The position numbers were made by a program, and so were the translations under genes. From an uncultured Prevotellaceae bacterium (lineage in GTDB: Bacteria > Bacteroidota > Bacteroidia > Bacteroidales > Bacteroidaceae): 64,000 nucleotides of DNA. The stretch lies in NCBI GenBank assembly GCA_902769705.1, contig CACXPX010000004.1, positions 1-64,000 on the forward strand, given 5' to 3'. The notes under the pieces were generated by a model. It did not search any database, had not been told where the DNA came from, and was given only the letters and a program-made list of their open reading frames with translations. Of the stretch, positions 55,107 through 63,548 are shown one piece after another (the first letter of the stretch is position 1; every line of letters begins with the position of its first letter).

Positions 55107-55796
55107 CTACGAGTTAACCCGCTTAGGCGTCATTCGACGTCCGTCGCACTCCATCTCAACGGCTTTCTCCAAATGAGGCTTCAGCTCGTTCATATCAACC
55201 CGATAGACCTTAGCCTTGATGCTTCGCGGATAGCGTCGGAAATAAGGGTCAACGACGTAGTACCACGTCATCTTCGAAATATCAAAACGTACAGGCAACT
55301 CGCGATAGATGTGGAAGATGCGCGTTCGGGCGCAAACCGTGATGCCCGTCTCACCACTTTTCATATGCGTCAGGCAAATGATGACAGGTTGCTCACGGGT
55401 GTCTTCGGGCAATTCCTCCTTCGTGCTATGATGCGAAATCGTGATGTGCCGCCCATATTTCTGATTGATGTCGTTCATCATCCGCCGAAACACCTGACCA
55501 TGCTTCGAAGTGTCGCGAATGCCATTCAGCAGAATGAAGTAATGAATCATTTCATGCAGAATGACGTCATCCATGTCGCTCTCTTCAAGATGAAAACACG
55601 TGCTGATGCGCAACACATAGCCGAAAGTCTCCAACTTGCCGTCAATTCCCTTCCGTTGCTTGTAGTTCACACAACCCAACACACGCCGCGAACGACCCAA
55701 ACGAATGGGAGGAGTCGGCAGTTGGTCGTCGAAGCACAAACGGTTGAAATGCTCGAAGCGGCCGCGTATATAGGGAATTGTCAGTTTCTTCTTCAT
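55107..55796 (-). CDS. SprT-like zinc metalloprotease-fold protein
   Basis: 229 residues. The SprT-like domain (about 5-120) has HEMIHYFILLNG with the HExxH zinc motif (about 78) and a downstream KHGQVFRRMM with a likely third ligand. The zinc-ribbon end of classical SprT is replaced by a longer beta-rich tail (about 130-229). The family relates to Spartan-type DNA-protein crosslink repair, but bacterial members are little studied. The start MKKKLTIPYIRGRF at 55796 follows its promoter. Confidence 0.85.
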   Translation of the reverse strand: MKKKLTIPYIRGRFEHFNRLCFDDQLPTPPIRLGRSRRVLGCVNYKQRKGIDGKLETFGYVLRISTCFHLEESDMDDVILHEMIHYFILLNGIRDTSKHGQVFRRMMNDINQKYGRHITISHHSTKEELPEDTREQPVIICLTHMKSGETGITVCARTRIFHIYRELPVRFDISKMTWYYVVDPYFRRYPRSIKAKVYRVDMNELKPHLEKAVEMECDGRRMTPKRVNS

Positions 55797-55820
55797 CGTC
55801 CAAATCACGATTGGCAAGTG

Positions 55821-55852
55821 CAAAGGTACGAAATAAAGGGGAAAGCATCAAA
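55821..55852 (-). promoter_or_regulatory. Promoter of the SprT-like gene
   Basis: On the minus strand TTTG (55849-55852), 20-nt spacer, TACCTTTG (55821-55828). Both boxes are perfect; the -33 abuts the T run of the rprY terminator. Confidence 0.82.
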
Positions 55853-55885
55853 TAAAAACGCCGGCAGATGATATTCCGCCGGCGT
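55853..55885 (-). terminator. Terminator of rprXY
   Basis: ACGCCGGC (55858-55865) and GCCGGCGT (55878-55885) form a perfect 8-bp stem followed, on the minus strand, by a T run. Confidence 0.85.
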
Positions 55886-55928
55886 ATTTTTCATTTCAAT
55901 TGAAAGTTTCAACTGAGCATTCAGGCGC

Positions 55929-56627
55929 TTACTCCTCCTCGGGTGTGATGAGTTTGTAGCCTTTGCCGTGAATGTTGATGATCTCAATCTGGTCGTCAGC
56001 CTTCAAATGCTTGCGCAATTTGGTGATGTAAACATCCATTGAGCGGGCGTTGAAATAGTTGTCGTCAATCCAGATGGTCTTCAAAGCAAAGTCGCGCTGA
56101 AGGATTTCGTTAGCATGCGAGCAAAGCAGAGCCAACAGTTCGTTCTCCTTGGTGGTGAGCTTGGTCTGCTTGTCACCGATGGTCAGCAACTGCTTCTGAG
56201 TGTCGAACGTGAAGCGGCCGATACGATAAACCGATGCTTCCTTGTTCTTCTTGCCACGTACGCGACGCAGAATAGCCTCAATACGAAGCACGAGCTCTTC
56301 CATCGAGAATGGCTTGGTGATGTAGTCGTCGGCACCCAGTTTGAAACCTTCGAGAATATCATCTTTCAAGATCTTAGCCGTGAGGAAGATGATAGGCATT
56401 TCAGCATTGGCTTGTCTGATTTCCTGAGCCAACGTAAAGCCGTCCTTCTTAGGCATCATCACATCGAGAACACAAATATCGAACTTGGTCTTGAGGAAAG
56501 CCTTGTAGCCAGCCTCACCATCGGGGCAGAGTTCTGTGGTGTAACCCTTAGCCTGCAGATACTCGCGAAGCAACATACCGAGGTTTTCGTCGTCTTCGCA
56601 CAACAAGATTTTCAGTTTCTCATCCAT
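55929..56627 (-). CDS. rprY: OmpR-family response regulator, RprY-like
   Basis: 232 residues. Receiver domain (about 5-118) with the acidic pair ED near 14, phosphoacceptor Asp in CVLDVMMP (about 56), Thr in FLTAK and Lys in YITKPF. A winged-helix DNA-binding domain follows (about 135-230: LTTKENELLALLCSHANEIL and YNARSMDVYITKLRKHLK-like). The sequence is close to Bacteroides RprY. Cotranscribed with the kinase gene 102 nt upstream. The ATG at 56627 excludes an unlikely extension. Confidence 0.93.
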   Translation of the reverse strand: MDEKLKILLCEDDENLGMLLREYLQAKGYTTELCPDGEAGYKAFLKTKFDICVLDVMMPKKDGFTLAQEIRQANAEMPIIFLTAKILKDDILEGFKLGADDYITKPFSMEELVLRIEAILRRVRGKKNKEASVYRIGRFTFDTQKQLLTIGDKQTKLTTKENELLALLCSHANEILQRDFALKTIWIDDNYFNARSMDVYITKLRKHLKADDQIEIINIHGKGYKLITPEEE

Positions 56628-56729
56628 AATCGTTTGCCTCCCCCTACTCCTCTTTTGGAAGGTAGTGTCCGCCGGTTTGTGGGAGTTTGATGGCGGACGG
56701 ATTGTTATCACTATTTTATATTTTTCTCT

Positions 56730-58292
56730 TTATTCTTCTTTCAAGACGGGCAATTTGATGGTGAACTTGGTACCCTTTCCGTATTCGCTATCCACCTTAA
56801 TTTCACCCTGATGCAAGTCGACAATTTTCTTCACGTAAGCCAATCCAAGACCGAAGCCCTTCACATCGTGAACATTACCCGTGTGCACCCGATAGAATTT
56901 GTCGAACACTTTCTTCAGGTTGTCTTTCTTGATGCCGACACCCGTGTCTCGGATGGAGAGATAAAGATGCTCGTCATCGTTCCAAGTGCGAATGTAGATG
57001 TCTATAGGCTGGTCGGGCTTGCGGTATTTCACCGCGTTGTCAAGCAGATTGTTGATGACATTCTGGAAATGCACTTCATCTACATAGATGGCCGAGTCGA
57101 TGGCTTCAATCTCCGTATAAATCTTGCCGCCCGTATGTTCCACGCGCAAGGTGAAAGAATTGGCGATAGTTTCCACCATCTCATTGAGGTCAAGCTCCTT
57201 CTTCTTGAACGTGGCATTCTGACGGTCGAACATCGACATTTGCAACACCTTTTCCACCAAGAAGCGCAAACGCTTTGTCTCGTCATTAATCACTCCGCCC
57301 AAATGGCTCATCATCTGCGGACTCTTCGTCACCGAATTGTCGTTCATCATCTGTGCGGCCAAAGAGATGCTGGCAATAGGAGTCTTCAACTCATGCGTCA
57401 TGTTGTTGATGAAGTCGTTCTTAATCTCTGAGTAACGCTTCTGACGGAAGATGACCACGATGGTGAAGATGAAAGTCACGAGCAACACAACGGTGAAAAT
57501 GATGCTGGGAATCATGAACCGAACGGACGAATAGATGTAGGAATTGGTATCGGGGAAATGAACCTTCACCACGCCCATCTTGTTTTGCGGGTCGTTGCGG
57601 AAAAGCACCTGGGAATAGGTATAATCCTCGCCCTCCTCTACATAGTCTGGACAACGATAAACCTCACGTCCATCTTGTGTCGAAACCGTGAAATGATACG
57701 GAATGTTGATTCCGTTGTTCATCAACTCGGCTTTCAGGTCTTGGTCGAGCAATTTGAAGTTAATGCGCTCGCGCAAAGGTTTTTCGGAAGCGGAATAAAG
57801 AATGGAATAAACCACCTCATTGAGCAGAGCTTTCTGATAGATATAGCGGTTCTTCACAATCTCTTGCATCGACTTGTTAGCTTCGCTGACCGCATTCTTA
57901 TCGGGACGGAGAATCATCGCCTTCGGCATTTGAGAGGGCTTTGTCTCAATGGTTTTCAATTCGAACGATGAATAGATTGTACCGTCTTTACCTGTTACAG
58001 AAAACTGATGACTCTCTTGAACAGAACCATCGGGAGCACCCGTACGAGTGCCCATAGAATCTTTCTGGAAAGCGCGACGCTTCGTTTCGTTGACGTCTTT
58101 TTCCAGATAACGCAACGTCTCGTTCAGTTCCAAGTTGCGGCTGGCTTGATAGAGCGCACGATTGACCGACTCATCAAACTGCTCCTTCTTCATTTCCGCC
58201 ATCTCCTTGATGTATTGGAGCTGAAGAAAAAGCAATGCCAGGAACGAGAGTCCCATAATGATTGCTATGGCCCAAATGGTTTTCTGTTTCAT
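56730..58292 (-). CDS. rprX: Sensor histidine kinase, RprX-like
   Basis: 520 residues. First transmembrane helix at about 5-23 (WAIAIIMGLSFLALLFLQLQY), a large periplasmic sensor region, a second helix near 265-287, then a dimerisation/phosphoacceptor domain with NMTHELKTPIASI (His about 304) and an ATPase domain with N-box NNLLDNAVKY, DTGVGI and GFGLGLAYVK. The C-terminus is complete. The RprXY pair in Bacteroides responds to envelope conditions and affects redox and tetracycline-related genes. Confidence 0.93.
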   Translation of the reverse strand: MKQKTIWAIAIIMGLSFLALLFLQLQYIKEMAEMKKEQFDESVNRALYQASRNLELNETLRYLEKDVNETKRRAFQKDSMGTRTGAPDGSVQESHQFSVTGKDGTIYSSFELKTIETKPSQMPKAMILRPDKNAVSEANKSMQEIVKNRYIYQKALLNEVVYSILYSASEKPLRERINFKLLDQDLKAELMNNGINIPYHFTVSTQDGREVYRCPDYVEEGEDYTYSQVLFRNDPQNKMGVVKVHFPDTNSYIYSSVRFMIPSIIFTVVLLVTFIFTIVVIFRQKRYSEIKNDFINNMTHELKTPIASISLAAQMMNDNSVTKSPQMMSHLGGVINDETKRLRFLVEKVLQMSMFDRQNATFKKKELDLNEMVETIANSFTLRVEHTGGKIYTEIEAIDSAIYVDEVHFQNVINNLLDNAVKYRKPDQPIDIYIRTWNDDEHLYLSIRDTGVGIKKDNLKKVFDKFYRVHTGNVHDVKGFGLGLAYVKKIVDLHQGEIKVDSEYGKGTKFTIKLPVLKEE

Positions 58293-58418
58293 GATGGCAA
58301 AGATAGGAAATTAACTTAAATCATTAACAAGATTATGTTAATTATTTATTCGATATTCAATAATTTTAACTATAATGTAATAATTTAATTAAGTATATAC
58401 AACTAAATTGTATAAAGA

Positions 58419-58458
58419 ATATCCCCGACAACCTAATTGTAGTAGGCGTCGGGGATAT
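58419..58458 (-). terminator. Hairpin after the EF-G2-like gene
   Basis: ATATCCCCGAC (58419-58429) pairs perfectly with GTCGGGGATAT (58448-58458), and the loop contains a further CCTA/TAGG pair. On the minus strand only a weak T-rich stretch follows, so termination strength is uncertain. The rest of 58293-58514 is AT-rich with no visible signal. Confidence 0.65.
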
Positions 58459-58514
58459 GTAATGATGTTTCAAAGGAATAGAACCTGAAACACCTTTTTC
58501 GAGACAAGTTGTCC

Positions 58515-60674
58515 TTACTCTTCTTCTTTGAGCTCAGCCTCGTGAGCCGCAATGAGTTGAGACTGGATGTCGGCAGGTACAAGTTCATAGCTGGCGAACT
58601 TGGTGCTGAACGAAGCACGACCACCAGTGAGCGAACTCAGGGCGATAGAATAGTTGGAGAGTTCCTTCAGAGGAATCTTAGCCGAGAGCTTCTGATAACC
58701 AGCCTCGCTATCCATACCCATGATGAGGGCACGACGGCCTTGCAAATCACTCATCACGTCGCCCATATAGTCGCCGGGAACAAGCACTTCGAGGTCGTAG
58801 ATAGGCTCCAGAATCTTCGGTCCTGCCTCACGGAATGCAGCCGAGAAGGCGTTACGTGCGGCCAACATGAACGAAAGCTCATTGCTGTCCACCGGGTGCA
58901 TCTTTCCATCGTAAACGATGACACGAACGTCGCGGGCATACGAACCTGTAAGCGGGCCTTGCTCCATGCGCTCCATCACACCCTTGAGAATAGCGGGCAT
59001 GAAACGGGCATCAATGGCACCACCCACCACAGAGTTGATGAAGACAAGTTTTCCACCCCACTCCAAATCAATCTCTTCCTTACCTTTGATGTTCATCTTG
59101 AACTCCTGGCCGTTGATCTTGAATGATGTGGGATCGGGCATTCCTTCTGCATAAGGCTCAACAATCATGTGAACCTCACCGAACTGACCTGCACCACCCG
59201 ACTGCTTCTTGTGACGATAGTCGGCACGAGCCATCTTCGTAATGGTTTCGCGATAAGGAATCTTCGGTTCCTCGTACACCACCGGAATCTTCTCGTTGTT
59301 CTCCAGACGCCACTTCAACGTGCGAAGGTGGAACTCACCCTGACCGTGAACGATGGTTTGCTTGAGCTCCTTAGATTGCTCAACCACCCACGTGGGATCT
59401 TCCTGACGCATGCGGAGCACGGCAGCCATCAGTTTCTCCATCTCAGAAGAGTTAACGGCCTTGATGGCACGAGAATACTTCGAGTTGGGATACTTGATGA
59501 AGTCGAAACGCCACTCGCAATCCTTGCTATTCAGCGTGTTGCCAGTCTTCACGTCCTTCAACTTCACCGTACAACCGATATCACCAGCCTTCAGCTCGTC
59601 AACAGCAATACGGTTGGCACCTGCACAAGCGTAAATGGTTCCGATGCGCTCCTTAGAGCCGCGGTCGGCATTGGTCAAGTCGTCACCGGGCTTGACGCTT
59701 CCACTCATCACTTTGAAGTAAGAAACCTCACCAATATGTGGCTCCATACCAGTCTTGAAGAAATAAATCGACTCAGGACCGTTGCTATCAGCGGCAATTT
59801 CCTCACCACGTGTGTTATGAACCTTTGGCATTTCGTTCACGAAAGGCACAACGTTTCCAAGGAATTCCATCAAGCGGCGCACACCCATATCCTTGCCTGC
59901 ACAAACGCAGAACACGGGGAAAATGGAACGTGTGACAAGACCCTTGCGAATACCTTCGCGCATCTCGTCTTCGGTCAGCGTCTCTTCCTCGAAGAACTTC
60001 TCCATCAAAGCGTCGTCGTTTCCGGCAGCTGCCTCCACGAGGGCTGCATGAAGCTCCTTAGCCTTGTCCATTTCGTCGGCGGGAATGTCCTCGATGATGG
60101 GAGCGCCACCTTCGGGCTTCCACGAATATTTCTTCATCAAGAGCACGTCGATAACGGCATTGAAGCCAGGACCTGTAGCAATAGGATACTGGACAGGAAC
60201 ACACTTCGAACCATAAATCTCCTTCATGTTGTTCAGGATGGAATCGAAGTCGCAATTGTCGCGGTCGAGTTGGTTCACCAAGAAGATGACGGGCTTGTTC
60301 AGCTTATCAGTATAGCGGAAGGCGTTTTGAGTACCCACCTCGGGGCCATACTGACCATTCACCAAAATCACGGCTTGGTCTGTAACGTTCAAGGCCGTAA
60401 TGGCACCACCTACGAAGTCATCACTACCCGGGCAGTCGATGACGTTCAGTTTCTTGTTGTTCCACTCTACATGGAAAACGGTTGGGAACACGGAATAACC
60501 ATACTCTTGCTCTACGGGGAAGTAGTCGCTGACGGTGTTCTTCGCCTCAACCGTTCCACGGCGCTTGATGATGCCGGCTTCAAATAACATGCTTTCGGCA
60601 AGAGTGGTCTTGCCGCTACCCGCACTGCCAATAAGGGCAATGTTCTTGATCTCGTTAGTCTGATAAATTTTCAT
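58515..60674 (-). CDS. EF-G2-like translation elongation factor lacking the catalytic His
   Basis: 719 residues with the five EF-G domains. G1 is GSAGSGKTTL, the switch I motif RGITI is absent (the region reads EYGYSVFPTVFHVEW), G3 reads DCPGSDDF where canonical EF-G has DTPGHVDF (catalytic His replaced by Ser), and G4 is NQLDRD. Domain IV has the RHKKQSGGAGQFGEV loop. These differences match Bacteroides EF-G2, a second factor reported to translocate without GTP hydrolysis and induced by Cur under carbon limitation. A long leader (about 90 nt) with a GGCGAA/TTCGCC hairpin (60733-60752) precedes it. Confidence 0.88.
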   Translation of the reverse strand: MKIYQTNEIKNIALIGSAGSGKTTLAESMLFEAGIIKRRGTVEAKNTVSDYFPVEQEYGYSVFPTVFHVEWNNKKLNVIDCPGSDDFVGGAITALNVTDQAVILVNGQYGPEVGTQNAFRYTDKLNKPVIFLVNQLDRDNCDFDSILNNMKEIYGSKCVPVQYPIATGPGFNAVIDVLLMKKYSWKPEGGAPIIEDIPADEMDKAKELHAALVEAAAGNDDALMEKFFEEETLTEDEMREGIRKGLVTRSIFPVFCVCAGKDMGVRRLMEFLGNVVPFVNEMPKVHNTRGEEIAADSNGPESIYFFKTGMEPHIGEVSYFKVMSGSVKPGDDLTNADRGSKERIGTIYACAGANRIAVDELKAGDIGCTVKLKDVKTGNTLNSKDCEWRFDFIKYPNSKYSRAIKAVNSSEMEKLMAAVLRMRQEDPTWVVEQSKELKQTIVHGQGEFHLRTLKWRLENNEKIPVVYEEPKIPYRETITKMARADYRHKKQSGGAGQFGEVHMIVEPYAEGMPDPTSFKINGQEFKMNIKGKEEIDLEWGGKLVFINSVVGGAIDARFMPAILKGVMERMEQGPLTGSYARDVRVIVYDGKMHPVDSNELSFMLAARNAFSAAFREAGPKILEPIYDLEVLVPGDYMGDVMSDLQGRRALIMGMDSEAGYQKLSAKIPLKELSNYSIALSSLTGGRASFSTKFASYELVPADIQSQLIAAHEAELKEEE

Positions 60675-60770
60675 ATCAAAAGTTTTTAGTTGTTAGTGAT
60701 ATTCTCTCTAAGGTCTCTTTAGATTTAGGCGTGGCGAAATGTTAAATTCGCCCGTTTCGAAAATCGTCGC

Positions 60771-60801
60771 TAAAATTACGGAATTTTTAGCAAATAGCAA
60801 A
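60771..60801 (-). promoter_or_regulatory. Promoter of the EF-G2-like gene
   Basis: On the minus strand TTTG (60798-60801), 19-nt spacer, TAATTTTA (60771-60778, one mismatch in the -7). A weaker -7 fits a promoter that needs an activator. Confidence 0.6.
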
Positions 60802-60841
60802 AGAAACCTCCGAAAACAATCTATATTTTAAAACATATTAG

Positions 60842-60849
60842 TAATTTTG
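60842..60849 (+). promoter_or_regulatory. -7 element for hemW
   Basis: TAATTTTG, 19 nt before the ATG at 60869. No good -33 was found. Confidence 0.55.
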
Positions 60850-60868
60850 TGGCAAAAATTGATGATTT

Positions 60869-62023
60869 ATGTCAGGTTTATACATTCATATTCCCTTTTG
60901 CAAAAGTCGATGTATCTATTGCGGCTTCTATAGTACCACGCTTCTCTCTTGGCAAGACCGCTATGTGGAAGCGCTATGTAGGGAAATGCAATTGAGACTA
61001 AAGGACGGAAAACTCCCCTATGAGCCTCATAACAAGCTGACAACCATATACTTGGGTGGTGGAACGCCCTCGCAACTCTCACCTTCGAACCTTGAAAAAC
61101 TCTTTATATATATAAATAAGGTGTATGGTGGAATCTTGGAAGAATCAGAGGGAAAAAACGAGTTGGAAATCACGATGGAATGCAACCCCGACGACATCAG
61201 CGACTCGTTTTGCGACTTGCTAAGACGCCTGCCCGTGAACCGCATTTCGATGGGAGCACAGACATTTTCAGACGAGCGCCTGAGATTCCTTCATCGCCGC
61301 CATTCGTCCCATCAAGTAGGTGAAGCCGTCAACAAATTAAGAGCCGCCGGCATCAACAACATCAGCATCGACCTGATGTTCGGCTTCCCTGGCGAAACGC
61401 TTGAAGAATGGGAAAACGACATCAAGCAAGCTATCAAGCTACAAGTGGAACACATTTCCGCCTATAGCCTCATGTATGAAGAGGGAACGCCGTTATACGA
61501 GCTTTCCATCCGAAATCCGCAATTCAAGAAGACGGACGAGGACGTGGAGCGAAGCATGTATGAAACTCTTATCGACCATCTGGAAGCGGCCGGCTTCGAG
61601 CATTACGAAATCAGCAACTTTGCCCTACCCGGCAGACGCTCAAAACACAACAGCAGCTATTGGCAAGGCATTCCCTATATGGGAATTGGAGCCGCCGCAC
61701 ATAGCTACGACCTCAAAACTCGCTCGTGGAACGTGGCCGATTTGAGGAAATACATAGAATCGATTGAGCAAGGCGAATTGCCTCAAGAAGTAGAATCAAT
61801 AGACGAAACAACTCGATACAACGACTTGATAACCACAGCCTTACGCACGCAAGAAGGAATACTCACCAACGAAGTGGAACCCCGCTTCCGCGATTATCTT
61901 CTGAAAAATGCGCAACCTCATATCGAACGCCATCTGCTTACGCTCGAAGAAGGAAGGCTCCATCTCACACGCGAAGGACTTTTTGTGAGCGACGACATCA
62001 TGTCCGACTTGGTTTTCGTTTAA
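60869..62023 (+). CDS. hemW: HemW-like radical SAM protein
   Basis: 384 residues. The radical SAM cluster motif CKSRCIYCGF (CxxxCxxC) is near residue 10, followed by LGGGTPSQLS and the HemN/HemW-shared GAQTFSDERLRFLHRRH. It lacks the extra N-terminal region of true HemN, and the end HNSSYWQGIPYMGIGAAAHSY is typical of HemW. HemW is a heme chaperone that loads heme onto respiratory enzymes and is often misannotated as coproporphyrinogen oxidase. Transcribed alone, followed by array C. Confidence 0.92.
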   Translation: MSGLYIHIPFCKSRCIYCGFYSTTLLSWQDRYVEALCREMQLRLKDGKLPYEPHNKLTTIYLGGGTPSQLSPSNLEKLFIYINKVYGGILEESEGKNELEITMECNPDDISDSFCDLLRRLPVNRISMGAQTFSDERLRFLHRRHSSHQVGEAVNKLRAAGINNISIDLMFGFPGETLEEWENDIKQAIKLQVEHISAYSLMYEEGTPLYELSIRNPQFKKTDEDVERSMYETLIDHLEAAGFEHYEISNFALPGRRSKHNSSYWQGIPYMGIGAAAHSYDLKTRSWNVADLRKYIESIEQGELPQEVESIDETTRYNDLITTALRTQEGILTNEVEPRFRDYLLKNAQPHIERHLLTLEEGRLHLTREGLFVSDDIMSDLVFV

Positions 62024-62046
62024 ACGAAGCCGAAAATAAAGGTTTG

Positions 62047-62151
62047 TCATTGACGGCTTTTGACCGTCTCATTTGTGGCTTTTAACCTTGTCATTTGTGG
62101 CTTTTGACCGTCTCATTTGTGGTCTTTGACAACCTCATTTGTGGCTTTTGA
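62047..62151. repeat. 22-nt periodic array C
   Basis: TCA at 62047, 62069, 62091, 62113, 62135; TGA at 62061, 62105, 62127, 62149 and TAA at 62083: an exact 22-nt period over five units. Core TTTGTGGCTTT with small changes. It lies between hemW and the HD-protein promoter, in the only plus-plus intergenic gap of this part. Confidence 0.93.
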
Positions 62152-62238
62152 CAACGCCCTCTTTCCAACTCTTCGAATTCGGAAAAACAAAGGCTTTCAG
62201 CCACGCTATGCCCCTTGACCGTTTTTCAATTGAAAATA

Positions 62239-62270
62239 TTTGGTCAATTATGAAAGAATATGTACCTTTG
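62239..62270 (+). promoter_or_regulatory. Promoter that fixes the start of the HD gene
   Basis: TTTG (62239-62242), 20-nt spacer, TACCTTTG (62263-62270), both perfect. Since transcription should start near 62277, the ATG at 62280 is the start and the ATG at 62250 is excluded. The leader is almost absent. Confidence 0.82.
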
Positions 62271-62279
62271 CGGAGAATT

Positions 62280-63500
62280 ATGAACGACGCCAAAATCATC
62301 AACGACCCCGTCTTCGGGTTCATCAAGATTCCGCGCGGATTGCTGCTCGGCATCGTGAAGCACCCGTTGTTCCAACGTCTGTCCCGCATCAAGCAGCTGG
62401 GATTGGCTTCGGTGGTTTATCCAGGTGCTCAACACACGCGCTTCCAACATTCTTTGGGCGCTTTCCACCTGATGAGCGAAGCCGTGCAATCGCTCTCGCA
62501 AAAGGGAATCTTCTTCTTCGATAGCGAGACCGAAGCCTTGCAAGCCGCCATCTTGATGCACGACATCGGACACGGACCATTCTCCCATGTACTTGAAAAC
62601 ACGCTCATCAGGGGCATTTCCCACGAAGACATCTCGCTGATGATGATGGACCAAATCAATCAGGAGATGAACGGTCAGCTGAATCTGGCCATCAAAATCT
62701 ACAAAGACGAATACCCCAAGCGGTTCATGCACCAGCTGATTTCGAGCCAGCTAGACGTTGACAGGCTTGACTATCTGCGCCGCGACTCGTTCTTCACGGG
62801 TGTTACCGAAGGCAACATCGGCTCGGCTCGCATCATCAAGATGCTCAACGTGGTTGACGACCGTTTGGTGGTGGAGCAGAAAGGCATCTATTCCATCGAG
62901 AACTATCTCACGAGCCGCCGACTGATGTATTGGCAGGTGTATTTGCACAAGGCGACGGTTGCCTACGAGAAAGTGCTGGTAAACGTGCTGCTCAGAGCCA
63001 AGCATCTGGCTCGTCAAGGAGTTCAGCTCTTCGCCACTCCCGCCCTCCGTTTCTTCCTCTACAACGACGTTGACGCCAACCTCTTCCACGCTGAAGAAGA
63101 GGCATTGGCCAACTATGAAATGCTCGACGACAACGACATTTGGAGTAGTGTGAAGACTTGGACCCGACACGAAGACAAAATCCTCTCCATTCTCTCGCGC
63201 GACCTTGTAGAACGCCGGCTCTTCCACGTGGAGATTCGCGAGGAGCCCATCAGCACGAGCGAAATTGAGGAGATTCAAAGCCAGTTGGCCGCCAGATTCG
63301 ACATTCCGTTTGAAGATGCCGCCTACCTGATGAGTGTCAACACCATTCAGAAAGATATGTACGACATCAACGACGACCACATCGACATTCTCTACAAGGA
63401 CGACACCATTAAAGACATCGCCGAAGCGTCCGAAATCCTTAATGTTGCCCTATTATCCATAAAAATTCGCAAATATTACCTCTGTTATCAACGTGTTTAA
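62280..63500 (+). CDS. HD-domain phosphohydrolase
   Basis: 406 residues starting MNDAKIINDPVFGFIKIPRG. The HD domain has TRFQHSLGAFHLM (His about 52), ILMHDIGHGPFSH (HD about 91-92) and a downstream DVDRLDYLRRDSFFTG Asp site: the metal ligands H...HD...D of SAMHD1/dGTPase-like deoxynucleotide or nucleotide phosphohydrolases. The SAMHD1-like YMGxx HD subfamily is common in Bacteroidetes, but the substrate is not certain. It precedes lpxD, as in other Bacteroidales. Confidence 0.88.
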   Translation: MNDAKIINDPVFGFIKIPRGLLLGIVKHPLFQRLSRIKQLGLASVVYPGAQHTRFQHSLGAFHLMSEAVQSLSQKGIFFFDSETEALQAAILMHDIGHGPFSHVLENTLIRGISHEDISLMMMDQINQEMNGQLNLAIKIYKDEYPKRFMHQLISSQLDVDRLDYLRRDSFFTGVTEGNIGSARIIKMLNVVDDRLVVEQKGIYSIENYLTSRRLMYWQVYLHKATVAYEKVLVNVLLRAKHLARQGVQLFATPALRFFLYNDVDANLFHAEEEALANYEMLDDNDIWSSVKTWTRHEDKILSILSRDLVERRLFHVEIREEPISTSEIEEIQSQLAARFDIPFEDAAYLMSVNTIQKDMYDINDDHIDILYKDDTIKDIAEASEILNVALLSIKIRKYYLCYQRV

Positions 63501-63511
63501 TAAAAAATATG

Positions 63512-63519
63512 TATATTTG
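63512..63519 (+). promoter_or_regulatory. -7 element for lpxD
   Basis: TATATTTG, 30 nt before the ATG at 63549. The -33 is weak. Confidence 0.6.
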
Positions 63520-63548
63520 CACTTTGAAAAGAAAAACTGATAAGCGAT

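Noticed and set aside
59169-60587. Plus-strand open frame (472 codons) opposite the EF-G2-like gene
   Set aside because: Antisense shadow; the EF-G domains on the minus strand are conclusive.
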